From NCBI GenBank assembly GCA_019188245.1, contig JAECZO010000099.1, positions 1 through 64,000 on the forward strand: a DNA stretch of 64,000 bases. Reading direction: 5' to 3'. The DNA comes from Novymonas esmeraldas. Lineage: Eukaryota > Euglenozoa > Kinetoplastea > Trypanosomatida > Trypanosomatidae. The notes beneath the pieces are model-generated. The model was given only the letters and a program-made list of their open reading frames with translations, had not been told where the DNA came from and made no database searches. Of the stretch, positions 12,001 through 19,385 are shown in pieces. The stretch's first letter is position 1; each line of letters starts with the position of its first letter. Both the position numbers and the translations under genes were made by a program.

Positions 12001-12792
12001 CTGAAGGAGAGCTGCCGCAGTGCGGAGTGGAAGTGCAGGTGCGGATTCCAATCTTCGCGGAACTCCATGATACTCCACCGAGCGCACTACTGCCGGCTGA
12101 CTGGGTTCAGGATTCACGTGGCCGACGCAACGCACAAGCGGCCACTGAAACCAGTGCGGCACGAGCTCAAGAATGTGCATGGGACGGACTCAGCAGATTG
12201 GAGCCACGAGACGAAGAAAAGCTCTCGGGCCGCCAGGGCCGCGGCAGGGACGGCTCTAGGCGGGAGTACCTTGAGCGCTGCCGCCTATGTGGCCTCATAC
12301 TCTGTGCCGTATGTTGGCCTTGCTGGAGCGGTGGTCGGCGCTCTTTGTGGTGCCTGCACAGGCGGCGAGGAGTGCACGCGGTGTGGGAAGGATGTTAAAG
12401 AGTCATCGCGGTGCACTACCTTCGCATGTGGGTTGTGCGGCGAACGGTCAGAGTACACGGACGATTGGTGCTCGGCAGGCAAATATGCAAAGTGCAACCA
12501 GATGGACTGCACCGCTTACGGACTCCGCAGGGACTTGGAGGGAGAAGCGTGCATGAACGTGTGCCCGGACTGCGGCACACCGGAGGCGTACTTGAAGAAG
12601 GTGCAGTGCGTCTCGATGCAGTGCCAACTCTGCCCCAAGCGTGATGGAGCACTGGTGGGCACAGGATGCTACGATGTATCCCGAGGCAACCTGAACGACG
12701 TCTACCGCGACATGATCCGACGTCGTTTCTGCATGCCACGCGCGAGCCCTGTGCCGCTTGAATTGGACACAGATGTGCGCTGCTTGCACTGA
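3052..12792 (+). CDS. Giant class-3 lipase / TRAF-type zinc-finger repeat protein (3246 aa)
   Basis: The N-terminus is an alpha/beta-hydrolase of the class 3 lipase family: nucleophile elbow GHSLGG at residues 123-128 (Ser125), likely acid Asp186 in the NGSDGVPR segment, and likely His234 in the TYHFLDYG segment. A full triad suggests an active acylglycerol or phospholipid hydrolase. Residues about 240-1950 are a very long, mostly beta-like region with no family I recognise; loosely similar stretches recur, and an Ala/Gly/Thr-rich low-complexity insert lies near 765-815. From Cys1987 to about 3000 there are more than twenty Cys-x2-Cys...His-x3-5-Cys modules resembling TRAF-type zinc fingers. 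Near residues 3060-3105 an Ala/Gly-rich hydrophobic stretch could insert in or lie on a membrane, and a last Cys-rich segment ends the protein. No signal peptide is seen. It is one uninterrupted frame. The lipase call is firm, the zinc-finger class good, the biological role unknown. Confidence 0.9.
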   Translation: MQGLSNDVVRWAFVAASAAYAETEAVASLEAPYKECLRDHGERHAFFVQDRLLVLGYRGTADCEDVVHDLDVEMSETTCNAGPAGTAVPVGVHAGFLKAEQLLQDAKVVDKLVASADTVIVAGHSLGGAVAFLKTLRLMWRKAPVREKTIICIGIASPLVGDKRLRQLVSRPDARASFHVIVNGSDGVPRSLLLVSAAKNGIEGLMTDLELRVDPRCPQRPAPQSGYVPIGTYHFLDYGLQTGSYQPLSTDAVTLAALLLGPMRLSLKGVVGDHGLVRYAAAVEACCAVHVPAVVSAGESTESSTRWRQSALKILARMGVAALNKRLPAGASVVLLFEDSEKSRLLTGVDLSFSASAMREIAAFFHPLFFSVQGTQHAEEFTACFEGVRACSGRLVVKKRASGWTLMEGTLRNTFFSLEVSTAENAAPRAGCERSWRVSFRFGGEEAGCAPARPEGPESEMDPTEERKRIENCLDAIHGVPPHIAEGLFSQFGTMTAVFEFRHAVPDLLGDADSGGLAEGRHHLEAFAGRLTLSMLEFETVGCGLRLRLRREWRSGVTAVFSGEAAYETLLPFVAPSARESLSTPVTELRGRLASTSSGLFKATFVVYGAPPSASSSSSANPVRLNLLAATVECAEVKGGLWRLPSSEREPGFYMDGKACTAACAAALREMDGHAEHCTTDLVSSLFPFSCWRASYGSASTDSATVPAPLRFLTDGAAFEAALLVNARGDTVRRLFKVGLVVADEMGGTLSLVLGHPIQGTPSTATAQGGDAAPAGAAGAAAAAGADKAQGNGKTARGHAATNTNTTSAAAAAATLQDAAVLLKMDAETAGLATGALQHASQLQVYVRMESHIATSALHVTDLQLALPSARVAVVYSRATGLWVVEAQDCALGEVLVSTLTAACVFLGGPDLSTFLRNPFVARFKVTLSFSRRARGGGGGVPGGETPALKWRGPLILRYTHGASSLCLQVRQDVLERLGSEPWCAQLNAQVCFEDLGMLHDLPADDMPVPLCDALRNAVTTTTRSSSALSKAKFKSVLTVHAVVHAHAPPTLNRLAFTLVGGHIFGFPAHGSVTIVEPTRDGAGNLRVEELTAEFRSDGGEGASSVSADAFSDLGKVMADEADFESLLSGATTHTFSLRISLGRKNAGSFALESSVTLRSGSCSITYVRVGSNTVPRSGGGAASYRYLFLLRSSSECEAEILNFFGLVSLGAIEVVPQVACIINAGEVVEWPVGLVDRRNVPPKAREGWESGVHLMYIAATVSFAQSAVTDFFRLTGTTCTATVMKRSQTWRVSFAAGLSFGDIMSGYPTSLLQVTWSERQLDVRGVFILGGESSLRAGTGAPYMELTASLAAEWGEGAATIKGTLEAKHMEIDYPAAAVFCGGPREKSLAKKFCLRNVRCDVSISLKSPLVSVLLMARISINVAGHASKKDRLSAEGAVRVANGFVGLLYGHITCLSFATLVRIFADVPQSLVNPLNSILCIHRFGFIFKKDLLPLENLPGQRDGGASAGGFRDECEDNIILEALNRRSDEVVLKASEVGYAVGAEVTFLSVRAKCMLAEVADRSLESNRSMVHFKFVLDEVIVKLGKGGQEILRIGGAREKNLMVELLVSSTPKSVFAVVDASVSLFSNRRADIFFILSVNRQLTEEAGDGAALFPAPSGQSRASPTSFLALTKEARGVFFCIAVRILLFGDAERGPLPLSESEDVKCTKGGIVFTGRLTVRFTGALPDARLMLQLRSDKGLLKTLVKELLDERLKVFLETLKKRLQELEKSIDNSNMWGPVKATCNYLVRVANYVCEMARKMVNVVASVMNWVANLFDIPELKVGGMIGHGAGIGVQAAWRITLCGSEFSGSVSVYFTSVLLDLCEHLALFLVGAASKEPYPVRCSTRTCSDNYDEVDNDDDEAGQAYDFTSIPEPSAEYSSEDLRRDKTTLDEIQKAAERLRKKLSTCRVSKEECRKPSTEEKLQASHTLIDSTHPMQYKSQCPWCEELLDQARVVRHIAECKLRPKERTCPDTQRPTQCEFCAHRSANDKDIAEHYRRCTGEMQCSLCGAWKGKRCDWDAHVISDCARRDPDDRRCDTCGCVVLAGEGHTCPEMTTCAECEESFKCGEVHTCRKGEVCPYCGVRVSSIDFHLDRECLQCDLTCEKCDGAITHGKGKEDPMERRLWHNRHECRALSCRYCGVLVLGAMKFMDHEAMCASKFVPCNVDGCRGYIQRGDLHLSSDNTQCPYCSVDCYTLAGLRGHLTTACRRFGIACVHCGEQVVYCEYKAHLVSCLKVRLYCWGGCGVLLPHDRDQAVAHLIECVPLPCVVCGDVKVAYTRECAALRNVAFVADHWRDTCTGKPLSFPCPRCHQTIQDDLVTHLQQECKAFTVHCPFRAIRELHDRKRGGSDQRSGPPCRASICYAQVSDHLLDCPSVLVPCPFGLVCRSHDMTPRELVRHLSTECPAFMVRCPFPGCWRTMAKKDEEAHWRDLHCNNSKEAQLTEREGTCNGGDLTRLTHRQRALLTSDIPALVEQAELNLLESRAQVRRLVEGDFCCPRCGCAVPQEEKNHHLTYECEAGTTACPLKCGLTMAPCDVASHIRDSCLLAPGTCAHQGCYRPMLQAKDAGACSQLQQQQLSTDVVIPAAKLDEMITACQGCYDFFAAVAHRFASEVARHKRESSSPCLTRDLLAAQHAALYAAIEQHAGGPGSIELRKRHELVHALSCTKGPRACLFCWRVLEGNVSMEEHVNSCPDAETTIPCPYCTTQVALRRLVEHWVQDCDELQVPCPLKCGKTTVSSRTLLHLYTECPMSRFQCRCGDQLTPKSVFTHLVFGCRRAKAKGLVRCPQCSLAVEFADYVSGVHYTECRQYRCRCPLEMLVTGGVACGEVDLHAFASHLVPDPGGLPACQHVSMSCGKCGKSMHRELVQHHLLHECDKNFYVCGNAQFGCEAGHEEGEDGEREVLMKHYYLKECANFPMQCGKCDGLVGQSPEAQAKHLKESCRSAEWKCRCGFQSSRNSMILHRAHYCRLTGFRIHVADATHKRPLKPVRHELKNVHGTDSADWSHETKKSSRAARAAAGTALGGSTLSAAAYVASYSVPYVGLAGAVVGALCGACTGGEECTRCGKDVKESSRCTTFACGLCGERSEYTDDWCSAGKYAKCNQMDCTAYGLRRDLEGEACMNVCPDCGTPEAYLKKVQCVSMQCQLCPKRDGALVGTGCYDVSRGNLNDVYRDMIRRRFCMPRASPVPLELDTDVRCLH

Positions 12793-14258
12793 GTGCAGCG
12801 AGGGAGAGCCCCACCACACGCCCCACCCGCTCCCCTCCTCCCTCCGAGAGCTCCTCAAAGCGAGAGAGTGGCTACTCCGGTCTTCGCATGTGAAGGAGGA
12901 ACGCGATGGTGTGTGGGTGGGGTGTGCTTTGAGAGACGGGAGGAAGGGAGGGAGGGAGGGGGGAGATAGGAGGGTGTGAAAGCAGGTACGAATCTCTTTG
13001 TTTGCTCTCTCCCTCTCTGTGCACCGCAAGCAAAAAAAAAAAAAGGTGTCTACATCACTCTACTCTAGCCACAGGACAAAGGAGGAGGGAGAGGGGAGAG
13101 GGGGAGGGGGGGGGGCAAGGAAGACCACTCCCACTTCACCGCACGCGCAGTCCGTGGTTGGAAAGCGCGCAGCTCCACCCTTTTTTTCTTCTCCACCCCG
13201 CCCCATCCACGCCGCCTTTCCTTCACTTCACCTTGAAAATGACCCCTCAATACACACATCAACAACAACAGGACACACACACACACACAGACACACACGT
13301 GAGCTTTGACGGCTCCGTTTTTGTATCAGCTCTTGGCTCCACGCATGTGTCATGTTACACATTTGCCAGCTCCTCCACGCCATGTTTTTTTTTTTTTTTT
13401 TGTTTACCTCTTCTTCCTTTTCTTTTTTTTTTTTTCGTGCTGAATGCGCCTCGCTGACTCGTGCACACAGCTTCTGCTCCTTTGTTCCCTCTCAATGGCT
13501 TTCTTCACGGCGTTGAACAGAAGAGCCTCGCCCCTTCTCGCTCGTTGACGTTCTGGATTTGATCTCTCAGCCGTAATGCCGGGGAGGGTGGGTGAGTGGG
13601 CATCTCCTATGTGTGCACCACACACCCTCCAATATTCTTTTTTCTTGTTTTGCTTTTTCTTTTCTTTGTTTCAGTGTTTGTGTGTGTGTGTGCCTGCGCT
13701 CGGTGCGCTGCGGCACGAGGAATCCGAGATGCGACGCCATCTCTTCTCCATTAGCGCCACCCTGCCCCCTCACACGTTTTCTGTGCGCACAGGTGTGCAT
13801 GTGTCATGGACGCCGCCGCCAAGACAAGCGCATCGGTCGTGCCTTCCAGGAGCTTTTCCCGTACGGTGCCTCCAGTCCGCGAGTGAAGGCGCGTCTGGCG
13901 CCGACACCAGCACGGTCACTGTGACTCCTCTCCGTTTTGTCGCCCCTCACCGCCGTGCTCCTGCCACTCTCCCCCCTCTCCCTCTCTCTCCCCTCCTTTC
14001 CTTTTTCTTTTTTTTTTTTGCTGAATCCGCTGCGCATAGACGCACGCCGACACCACCGCGCGCTCCTACGCTCGTGCACTCCTTTGCACCAGTACCACAC
14101 ATACATACACCTAGACATACCCCCTGATACAGACGTCCCCGTCACTTGCCACCCTTGGGTTCTTGCATCTCCTTCCGTCGTTCCACAATCCTCCTCTGTT
14201 TGTCCCGCTTCCCTTCGTCGTTGGTGTCTCTCTTCTGTGTTTGTGTGCGTTTGTGTGT

Positions 14259-14260
14259 AG
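14259..14260 (+). promoter_or_regulatory. Candidate trans-splice acceptor AG upstream of poly-C
   Basis: A long T/C-rich tract (about 14158-14258) ends in TGTAG. If used, the leader of the PDZ gene carries the 43-C run that follows. Confidence 0.4.
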
Positions 14261-14293
14261 TGACAGCGCACGGGTGCAGTGCAGCGCACCGCG

Positions 14294-14336
<43 letters not shown>
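14294..14336 (+). repeat. 43-base poly-C homopolymer
   Basis: Forty-three uninterrupted C residues lie 10 nt before the ATG of the next gene. The complementary strand is an equal G-run. The length is the assembly's and may be imprecise. Confidence 0.9.
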
Positions 14337-14346
14337 ACCCGCACCC

Positions 14347-15687
14347 ATGACGACCGCACTGAATCGCAAGTTTGACGTGCTCTGCCACAGCGGCACATGC
14401 CCGTCATACCTTGTGGATGTCTTGTCTCTCCTGGTCGCGCACGCCAATGACACGGAGCTGTTCAAGACGGAGCTGCGACACGGCGGCGGTGGCGGCTATG
14501 CCGACACGCGTGCTGGCGGTGCCGCCGGTGCTCGCGCGGCGTCTTTCAGCGGCCCTGCGGGTCACAGCAGCCACGTCACTCAAGACGAACGAGAGCAGCA
14601 GGCGGAAGATCGGCGCCGGCAACTCATGTACAAGCAGGTGGAGGACCCCGCTGCTCTTGACGACGCCCTGCGTGCGTCTCACGAGTCGGTGCTCATCGCG
14701 GCAGAGCGCAGCCTGCAAACCTACGCGGAGGACCTGAAGCACATCAACGACATCGCGATGGCGACCTCGGCGAAGCAGCTGCGGGCGATGCGAGTGGAGA
14801 CGCAGCAGCAGATGGAGTCCTTCCGCGACCGCGTCTGCAGCGACGTGGTGGAGCGTACCAAAGAGGAGCTGGAGGAGGTGCGGGGCGAGTTGGCCACGTC
14901 CGTGCGTGCGGACGCGAGTGACATGGTGCGGCAGCTGCAGGAGGTCAGCCTCACCGCAGAGCAGCAGCTTCACACGATGACGTGCGCCTACAGCGACTTT
15001 GTGGCGCACGCCCACGACGCGCTTACCGTGGCCCCGCTCGTCGACGCTCATAAGGCCGCGACGGCGGTGGCGTACGTGCAGGAGCATCTGACGTGCATAG
15101 AGGCGACGACGGCTACCAGGTCAGAGGTGGGCATGCTGGGAGAGCGGCTCAAGGACTTGGAGCGCATTGTGGCGGCACTGAGCTCCGTCGCTGACACGCC
15201 GGACGCCGCGACACGTGTTGCGCTGGTGCAACCCTTGTCGACACCACAGCCTCAGCAGCAGCAGCAGCGGCCACCGCTGTCTCTTCGAAGCGCCTCGCAC
15301 AGCAACCCGCCGTCGCGGTTGCCGTCACCGCCGAGGTCGCAGGCGTCGGCGTCGGCGTCGCGGTCGGCCAGCGCGCAGGGGCGGCCGCGGTCTCCGCCTC
15401 TCGCGATGGCGCGACCGCGGGCGCGAGAGACACTTGCAGAGCGACTGGGGGTTTGCGTAGAGGCGGCTGAGGATGGTGTGGTGCTGACCTCCGTCGTGCC
15501 CGGCTCGCCGGCCGATCTGAGCCAGCTCGGTGTCGGCCACATCATCTCTCACGTGGGTCGCGCCGCCGTGGCGACTCCGACGGCGTTTGAGCAGGCGCTA
15601 CGGGCCAGCGACGGCCCATCGGCGAAGATCACGACCTACAACCCCTTCCACGGGCGCATCCGTGTACTATCCCTGCAACTATCGTAG
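14347..15687 (+). CDS. Coiled-coil protein with C-terminal PDZ-like domain (446 aa)
   Basis: The start is the ATG just after the poly-C run (MTTALNRKFDVL). Residues 1-40 look globular. Residues about 85-290 are charged and heptad-like, consistent with coiled coil. Residues about 295-355 are a Gln/Pro/Ser/Arg low-complexity linker. Residues about 367-435 match a PDZ fold: a GVxV strand, a PGSPAD turn and a GHIISHVGRAAV segment equivalent to the GDxIxxVnG motif. PDZ domains bind C-terminal or internal peptides, so a scaffold or adaptor role is plausible. The HtrA protease domain that often accompanies such PDZ folds is absent. I recognise no named orthologue. The gene call is strong, PDZ good, function open. 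Confidence 0.8.
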   Translation: MTTALNRKFDVLCHSGTCPSYLVDVLSLLVAHANDTELFKTELRHGGGGGYADTRAGGAAGARAASFSGPAGHSSHVTQDEREQQAEDRRRQLMYKQVEDPAALDDALRASHESVLIAAERSLQTYAEDLKHINDIAMATSAKQLRAMRVETQQQMESFRDRVCSDVVERTKEELEEVRGELATSVRADASDMVRQLQEVSLTAEQQLHTMTCAYSDFVAHAHDALTVAPLVDAHKAATAVAYVQEHLTCIEATTATRSEVGMLGERLKDLERIVAALSSVADTPDAATRVALVQPLSTPQPQQQQQRPPLSLRSASHSNPPSRLPSPPRSQASASASRSASAQGRPRSPPLAMARPRARETLAERLGVCVEAAEDGVVLTSVVPGSPADLSQLGVGHIISHVGRAAVATPTAFEQALRASDGPSAKITTYNPFHGRIRVLSLQLS

Positions 15688-16349
15688 TGTGTGCGCGTGT
15701 GTGTACGTGTGTGTGTGTGTGTGTGTGTGTCTCTGTTGTGGCGTCGCGTAGAGCCATAAGTCGGAGGGTCGGCGGTGGTGGTCTGATGCCTTCCCCCTCC
15801 CCCACCCTCCGTCCGACCTCCTCCGTCTTGAAGAGTCCCGCCCCACAGAGCATCTGAGCGAGACTGGCCGAGAGACGGAGACGTAGAAAGAGAGAGAGAG
15901 GGACCAACAACTACATCGACACTGCGACACACTCACACACGATGCACCAGTGATGTGTGTCCTTCTCCCACTGTCTCTGTGATGAAGTGCAGTACTGCAG
16001 CGCACGATCGCGGCACCGCTGGTTCGCACCGATGCACCTGGAGTGTGCATCTGTCGGCTACCCACCTCCCCACCGTCTCCGCTTCCCCCCGACGTCCCTC
16101 ACTCTCTCTCTCTCTTTCAATCGTGCTCTGTGTCGCACACACAGTTTCTGTTCGCAGGTGAGCACACCGCTCGCTCTCTCTGCCATTGCCGCCTGCGCGT
16201 GCGACGAAGCGGACGGCAGCGGCCCTCCAGCACGCCGGCTGCGCCACGCGTACCGCTTCCGCTGGTGCATCGGGCTCTCCCCATCCGCCCCACAGAACCG
16301 GCACGCGGGAGCGGCGGTGGTGCGGTCATCGCCTGCGGTGGTCCGCGTC
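15688..16349 (+). other. Intergenic/UTR region
   Basis: I see no gene. A (GT)n run lies at about 15707-15731. A CT-rich tract ends in AG at 16143-16144 and a second AG follows at 16156-16157; both are candidate acceptors for the next gene. Confidence 0.45.
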
Positions 16350-16856
16350 ATGAACTTCGAGGCCCTCATGCAGAGCGAGGCGCTCCGCCCGCTCGTGAGC
16401 GTCTTCGCGCTGCAGCTCATGGACGACCCCGATACGGCAGCCATTGTCTCGCGTATGTCGCCGTCACAGACTGCGCGGCTGTACCACACCGCGCTTGTGC
16501 GTGCGCCGTCCGCGGTGCCCGCTCAGGCAGCAGCACCGCCCGTGCCGGAGCAGTTGTGTGCAGCTGTGCTGAGCACGTACGCTCTCCGCGTCGAGGAGAG
16601 GGAGGAGGCATTCGCGCTGGGAATGTGTGGCTCACAGGCACCGTCTGCGTGGCCGGTGCTCGCGAGTGATGGACCACAGGTGCTGCACCTCGCTCCTCTG
16701 CCGTGTCGACGGCTTGCTGAGTTGGAGGACGTGCATCCTGGCTGGGAGGAGGCGCTCGCTGCGAGAGAGGTTCAGCTTCAGCACTGCATTGCGTCGCTGG
16801 CTGCTGGCGCCGTGCCCGCCGCCGGCTCTGACTCGCTGCCCACCCACTCTCTGTGA
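16350..16856 (+). CDS. Small conserved-looking hypothetical protein (168 aa)
   Basis: I do not recognise this protein. It starts MNFEALMQSEALRPLV; an upstream open stretch in the same frame lacks good protein character, and the ATG at 16350 follows the acceptors near 16144. The first 65 residues look helical and amphipathic, then an Ala/Pro-rich linker, then a mixed C-terminal half containing several Glu and Cys. No membrane segment, signal peptide or zinc motif is evident. The C-terminus (THSL) is not a standard glycosomal signal. GC-rich third positions like its neighbours support real coding. It is probably kinetoplastid-specific. Confidence 0.65.
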   Translation: MNFEALMQSEALRPLVSVFALQLMDDPDTAAIVSRMSPSQTARLYHTALVRAPSAVPAQAAAPPVPEQLCAAVLSTYALRVEEREEAFALGMCGSQAPSAWPVLASDGPQVLHLAPLPCRRLAELEDVHPGWEEALAAREVQLQHCIASLAAGAVPAAGSDSLPTHSL

Positions 16857-17414
16857 TTCGCGACGTCTATCGGAGGACCGTGGGCATGTCAGTGAATACG
16901 TTAATGTGTGTGTGTGTGTGTGTGTGTGTGTGTTGCGTCTGCTACCCCTTTCCGCATCTTTTTTTTTTCTACTGCTACTGGGGCTCTTCTGTCCTGCCTG
17001 CCTGCTTCAACCACCGTACCCCCCTCTTCTCTCCTTCTGCGCTCCCCTGTGCAGTGTCCCTCTCCCGCTTCCGCTGTCTCTCTGGCCGGTGCAAGGACGA
17101 GTGTGTCGATGTCAATGACGCCGCAGGTGTGCCTGAGCCGTGTGTGTGTGTGTGTGGATTTGTGTGTGTGTGTGTGTGTGGGTGTGCCGACCAGTGTCAT
17201 CTGCGGCCTTGTACCAACTTGTTCTCTCTCTCCTTCCGCGTTTCTCATGGGCCGTGAGGGCGCGTGCAGCATCACCAGCTGCGTCGTAGTGACGCCGCTC
17301 CAGAGTCAGCGACTGATCTCTCCGTGGTCGCCTCCACACCATCTCTTCTCGAACACACACACACACACACACACTCTCTATTCCTTACACCGTATCGAGG
17401 CTGGCGTAGGCGTC
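16857..17414 (+). other. Intergenic/UTR region rich in GT and CA repeats
   Basis: I see no gene. (GT)n lies at about 16904-16932 and 17140-17181, and (CA)n at about 17353-17373. Candidate acceptor AGs for the next gene are at 17257-17258 and 17398-17399. Confidence 0.45.
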
Positions 17415-19385
17415 ATGTCCACCACCCGCGGCGCAACCGGCGCGGTGTCCAGCAGCTCGTCCACCGCGAGCAGCACCGACTCTGACGAGCTCAGCAGCAC
17501 CGCCTCCGGCAGCAGCACCACCGGCACCCGCAGTGGTAGCACCACCGACTCGGACTCCTCAGAGAGCGAGCGGCAGGCATCGCCGAAGCAGCATCCCCGC
17601 GTGGCCGCAGCCGCGGGGGCCGGTGCGGCGGCACCCCAAGCGCAGCAGCAGCAGCAGCAGCAACAGCGTCACGTGCAGCTCAACCCTGAGCTGCGCTTCG
17701 ATCGGCCCGACAAGGAGTACATCCCGCTGCCGCCTCTCCGGGACCTGCAGGACATGGCGAAGGTGCTGTTCCTTCTCAGCACCGACAAGAAGCGCTACCC
17801 CGATGCGCGGCACCGCACGTTGGACTACTTCCGCGTGGCGGTGGAGATGTTCGTGACGGAGGTGCGGCAGGAGTACCAGCGGCAGTACCAGCAGGCGCAG
17901 CGCAGCGGTCGCGCGATGCAGCGCTTCACCTGGAAGAACTCGGGCGAGCTCGCCATCTGTTTCGCGTGCTGCTGCGACAACGTCAAGCTGCTGTACGACA
18001 CCCTTCAGCCCGGTCCTCTCAAGCCGCTCTGGGACGCGTTCGTCGGCCAGCTGGCGCCGATGCTCATCGTCCAGAGTCGCGTGCCGGAGACGATGCTGTC
18101 GGCGCAGACGTACCACACCAAGTATATGGACTGGGTGAAGGGCGGCACCCGCTACGGCGGGGAGCAGTCCACCGCCAACGTCCGCTTCCCCTCGGCGGCG
18201 GCGCGCCGCGTGAAGGTGGAGACGTACCTGCGCACCGGTGCGGGGTACAAGATCGAAGCGGTGCAGGTGATCGCCACCGCAGCCGCCCCGCCGGCCCCCT
18301 ACGCCGCACTCGCGGCACCGCGTCCCGCGCCGCCCTCCGCCGCGCAAGAGCCTCGAGCTCCATTTGCCGGTCGGCTCCCCGGTGCGAGTGCTGGGAAGGT
18401 GCCAGTGGCGCCGGGGACCGTCGGCGGCGCCGGGGTGCGGCCGCCGGTGAAGATGCCGGTGAAGCACGGTGCCGCCGCCGCCGCCGCTGCCGCCGCCGCT
18501 GCCGCCCCGCTCGCCTCTGCGGGGGTGAAGCAGATGCCGCCGGAGATGAGGCATCTGTTCTGGTTATCGGTGCTCGCGCATGTGAAGGGCGGTGATGCAT
18601 CGCGCGCGTTTCCTGACGACCGACTGGAGGCCCTGCCTGGGCTGCTGCGTCTTTGCGAGATGTCAGAGCACACTGAGGAGATGTGCATTCTTGTAGACGT
18701 TCTCTCAGCCTCCAGCAGCAGCGTGCAGACGGTGTTCGAGCGCCTTGGTGGTCTCCTCTCGTTGCGGCGCTTCGCCGCTCACTTCATCCAGGCTGGGGAT
18801 GCGCCGCCGCTCATGCGGCTGGTCGAGCAGCTTGCCCGGTGGCGTGTGGCGGCGTGGGGTGCCACGTCTCAGCAGGCGTGGCAGACGGACATGGATCAGC
18901 GCCGCACACGCGATCTCATGTGGCTGCGCACGCTGCCCTTGATCCCGGAGGTGAGTCGCGCGGCCTGGGGTGCGCTGCTGCTCGTCATGGAGCAGCGCTA
19001 CATCTTCAAGGCGCCTCGCCCAGAGGAAGCCGCACTCGACAACCCGCTGAAGCGGCGCCGGCCGGACGGTGAATCAGGCGACCTGCGCGCCATGCTGAGC
19101 GACAACGTGGACATGCAGAGGTGGGTGGTGCCCCGTGTGAACGTGTTCTCTGCCGTCCGACTGCCGCTGGAGCTGCGTGTGCCGCCGCTGTGCACGAGGC
19201 TGGAGGAGGACACAATCCGCTTCCTCAACGCCAAGCGCGACTACGCGGTGAAGACGCAGGTGGAGTGGCGCGAGCGGCTGGAGAAGATTCTGAACGAGCA
19301 GCCGCGCGCGCCTGGTGCGGCGGTGTCTGTGCCTCTCTGGTACGACCCGTACGCGCTGCTGAGCGTGGCGAACCCGCACGAGTAG
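17415..19385 (+). CDS. Hypothetical protein with polyQ and polyA tracts (656 aa)
   Basis: The protein opens with about 55 residues of Ser/Thr/Gly low complexity, then a Gln run near residue 77. A conserved-looking globular region spans about 90-280, including FLLSTDKKRYPD and an ICFACCCDN cysteine cluster. A second low-complexity stretch, with a run of about twelve alanines, precedes another helical domain (about 375-560). Its segment around FERLGGLLSLRRF resembles by eye the helical bundle of TFIIS N-terminal (LW) domains, with a weak match. Around residue 545 KRRRPD could be a nuclear signal. I know no named orthologue. Gene certain by length and frame quality; a nuclear role is only an inference. 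Confidence 0.8.
   Translation: MSTTRGATGAVSSSSSTASSTDSDELSSTASGSSTTGTRSGSTTDSDSSESERQASPKQHPRVAAAAGAGAAAPQAQQQQQQQQRHVQLNPELRFDRPDKEYIPLPPLRDLQDMAKVLFLLSTDKKRYPDARHRTLDYFRVAVEMFVTEVRQEYQRQYQQAQRSGRAMQRFTWKNSGELAICFACCCDNVKLLYDTLQPGPLKPLWDAFVGQLAPMLIVQSRVPETMLSAQTYHTKYMDWVKGGTRYGGEQSTANVRFPSAAARRVKVETYLRTGAGYKIEAVQVIATAAAPPAPYAALAAPRPAPPSAAQEPRAPFAGRLPGASAGKVPVAPGTVGGAGVRPPVKMPVKHGAAAAAAAAAAAAPLASAGVKQMPPEMRHLFWLSVLAHVKGGDASRAFPDDRLEALPGLLRLCEMSEHTEEMCILVDVLSASSSSVQTVFERLGGLLSLRRFAAHFIQAGDAPPLMRLVEQLARWRVAAWGATSQQAWQTDMDQRRTRDLMWLRTLPLIPEVSRAAWGALLLVMEQRYIFKAPRPEEAALDNPLKRRRPDGESGDLRAMLSDNVDMQRWVVPRVNVFSAVRLPLELRVPPLCTRLEEDTIRFLNAKRDYAVKTQVEWRERLEKILNEQPRAPGAAVSVPLWYDPYALLSVANPHE

Larger units (their letters stand above)
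12793..14346 (+). other. Intergenic/UTR region with T-runs and poly-C
   Basis: I see no convincing gene. The region has A- and T-homopolymers (13030-13044, 13385-13401, about 14009-14020), a G-rich stretch near 13081-13117, (CA)n at 13272-13299, and CT-rich sequence before the next gene. Open frames here are low-complexity Pro/Ser/His-Thr repeats. Confidence 0.5.

Noticed and set aside
16143-16160. Cis-intron border (CAG followed by GTGAGC)
   Set aside because: Looks like an exon junction, but cis-introns are very rare in trypanosomatids and no matching 3' site or split frame is seen.
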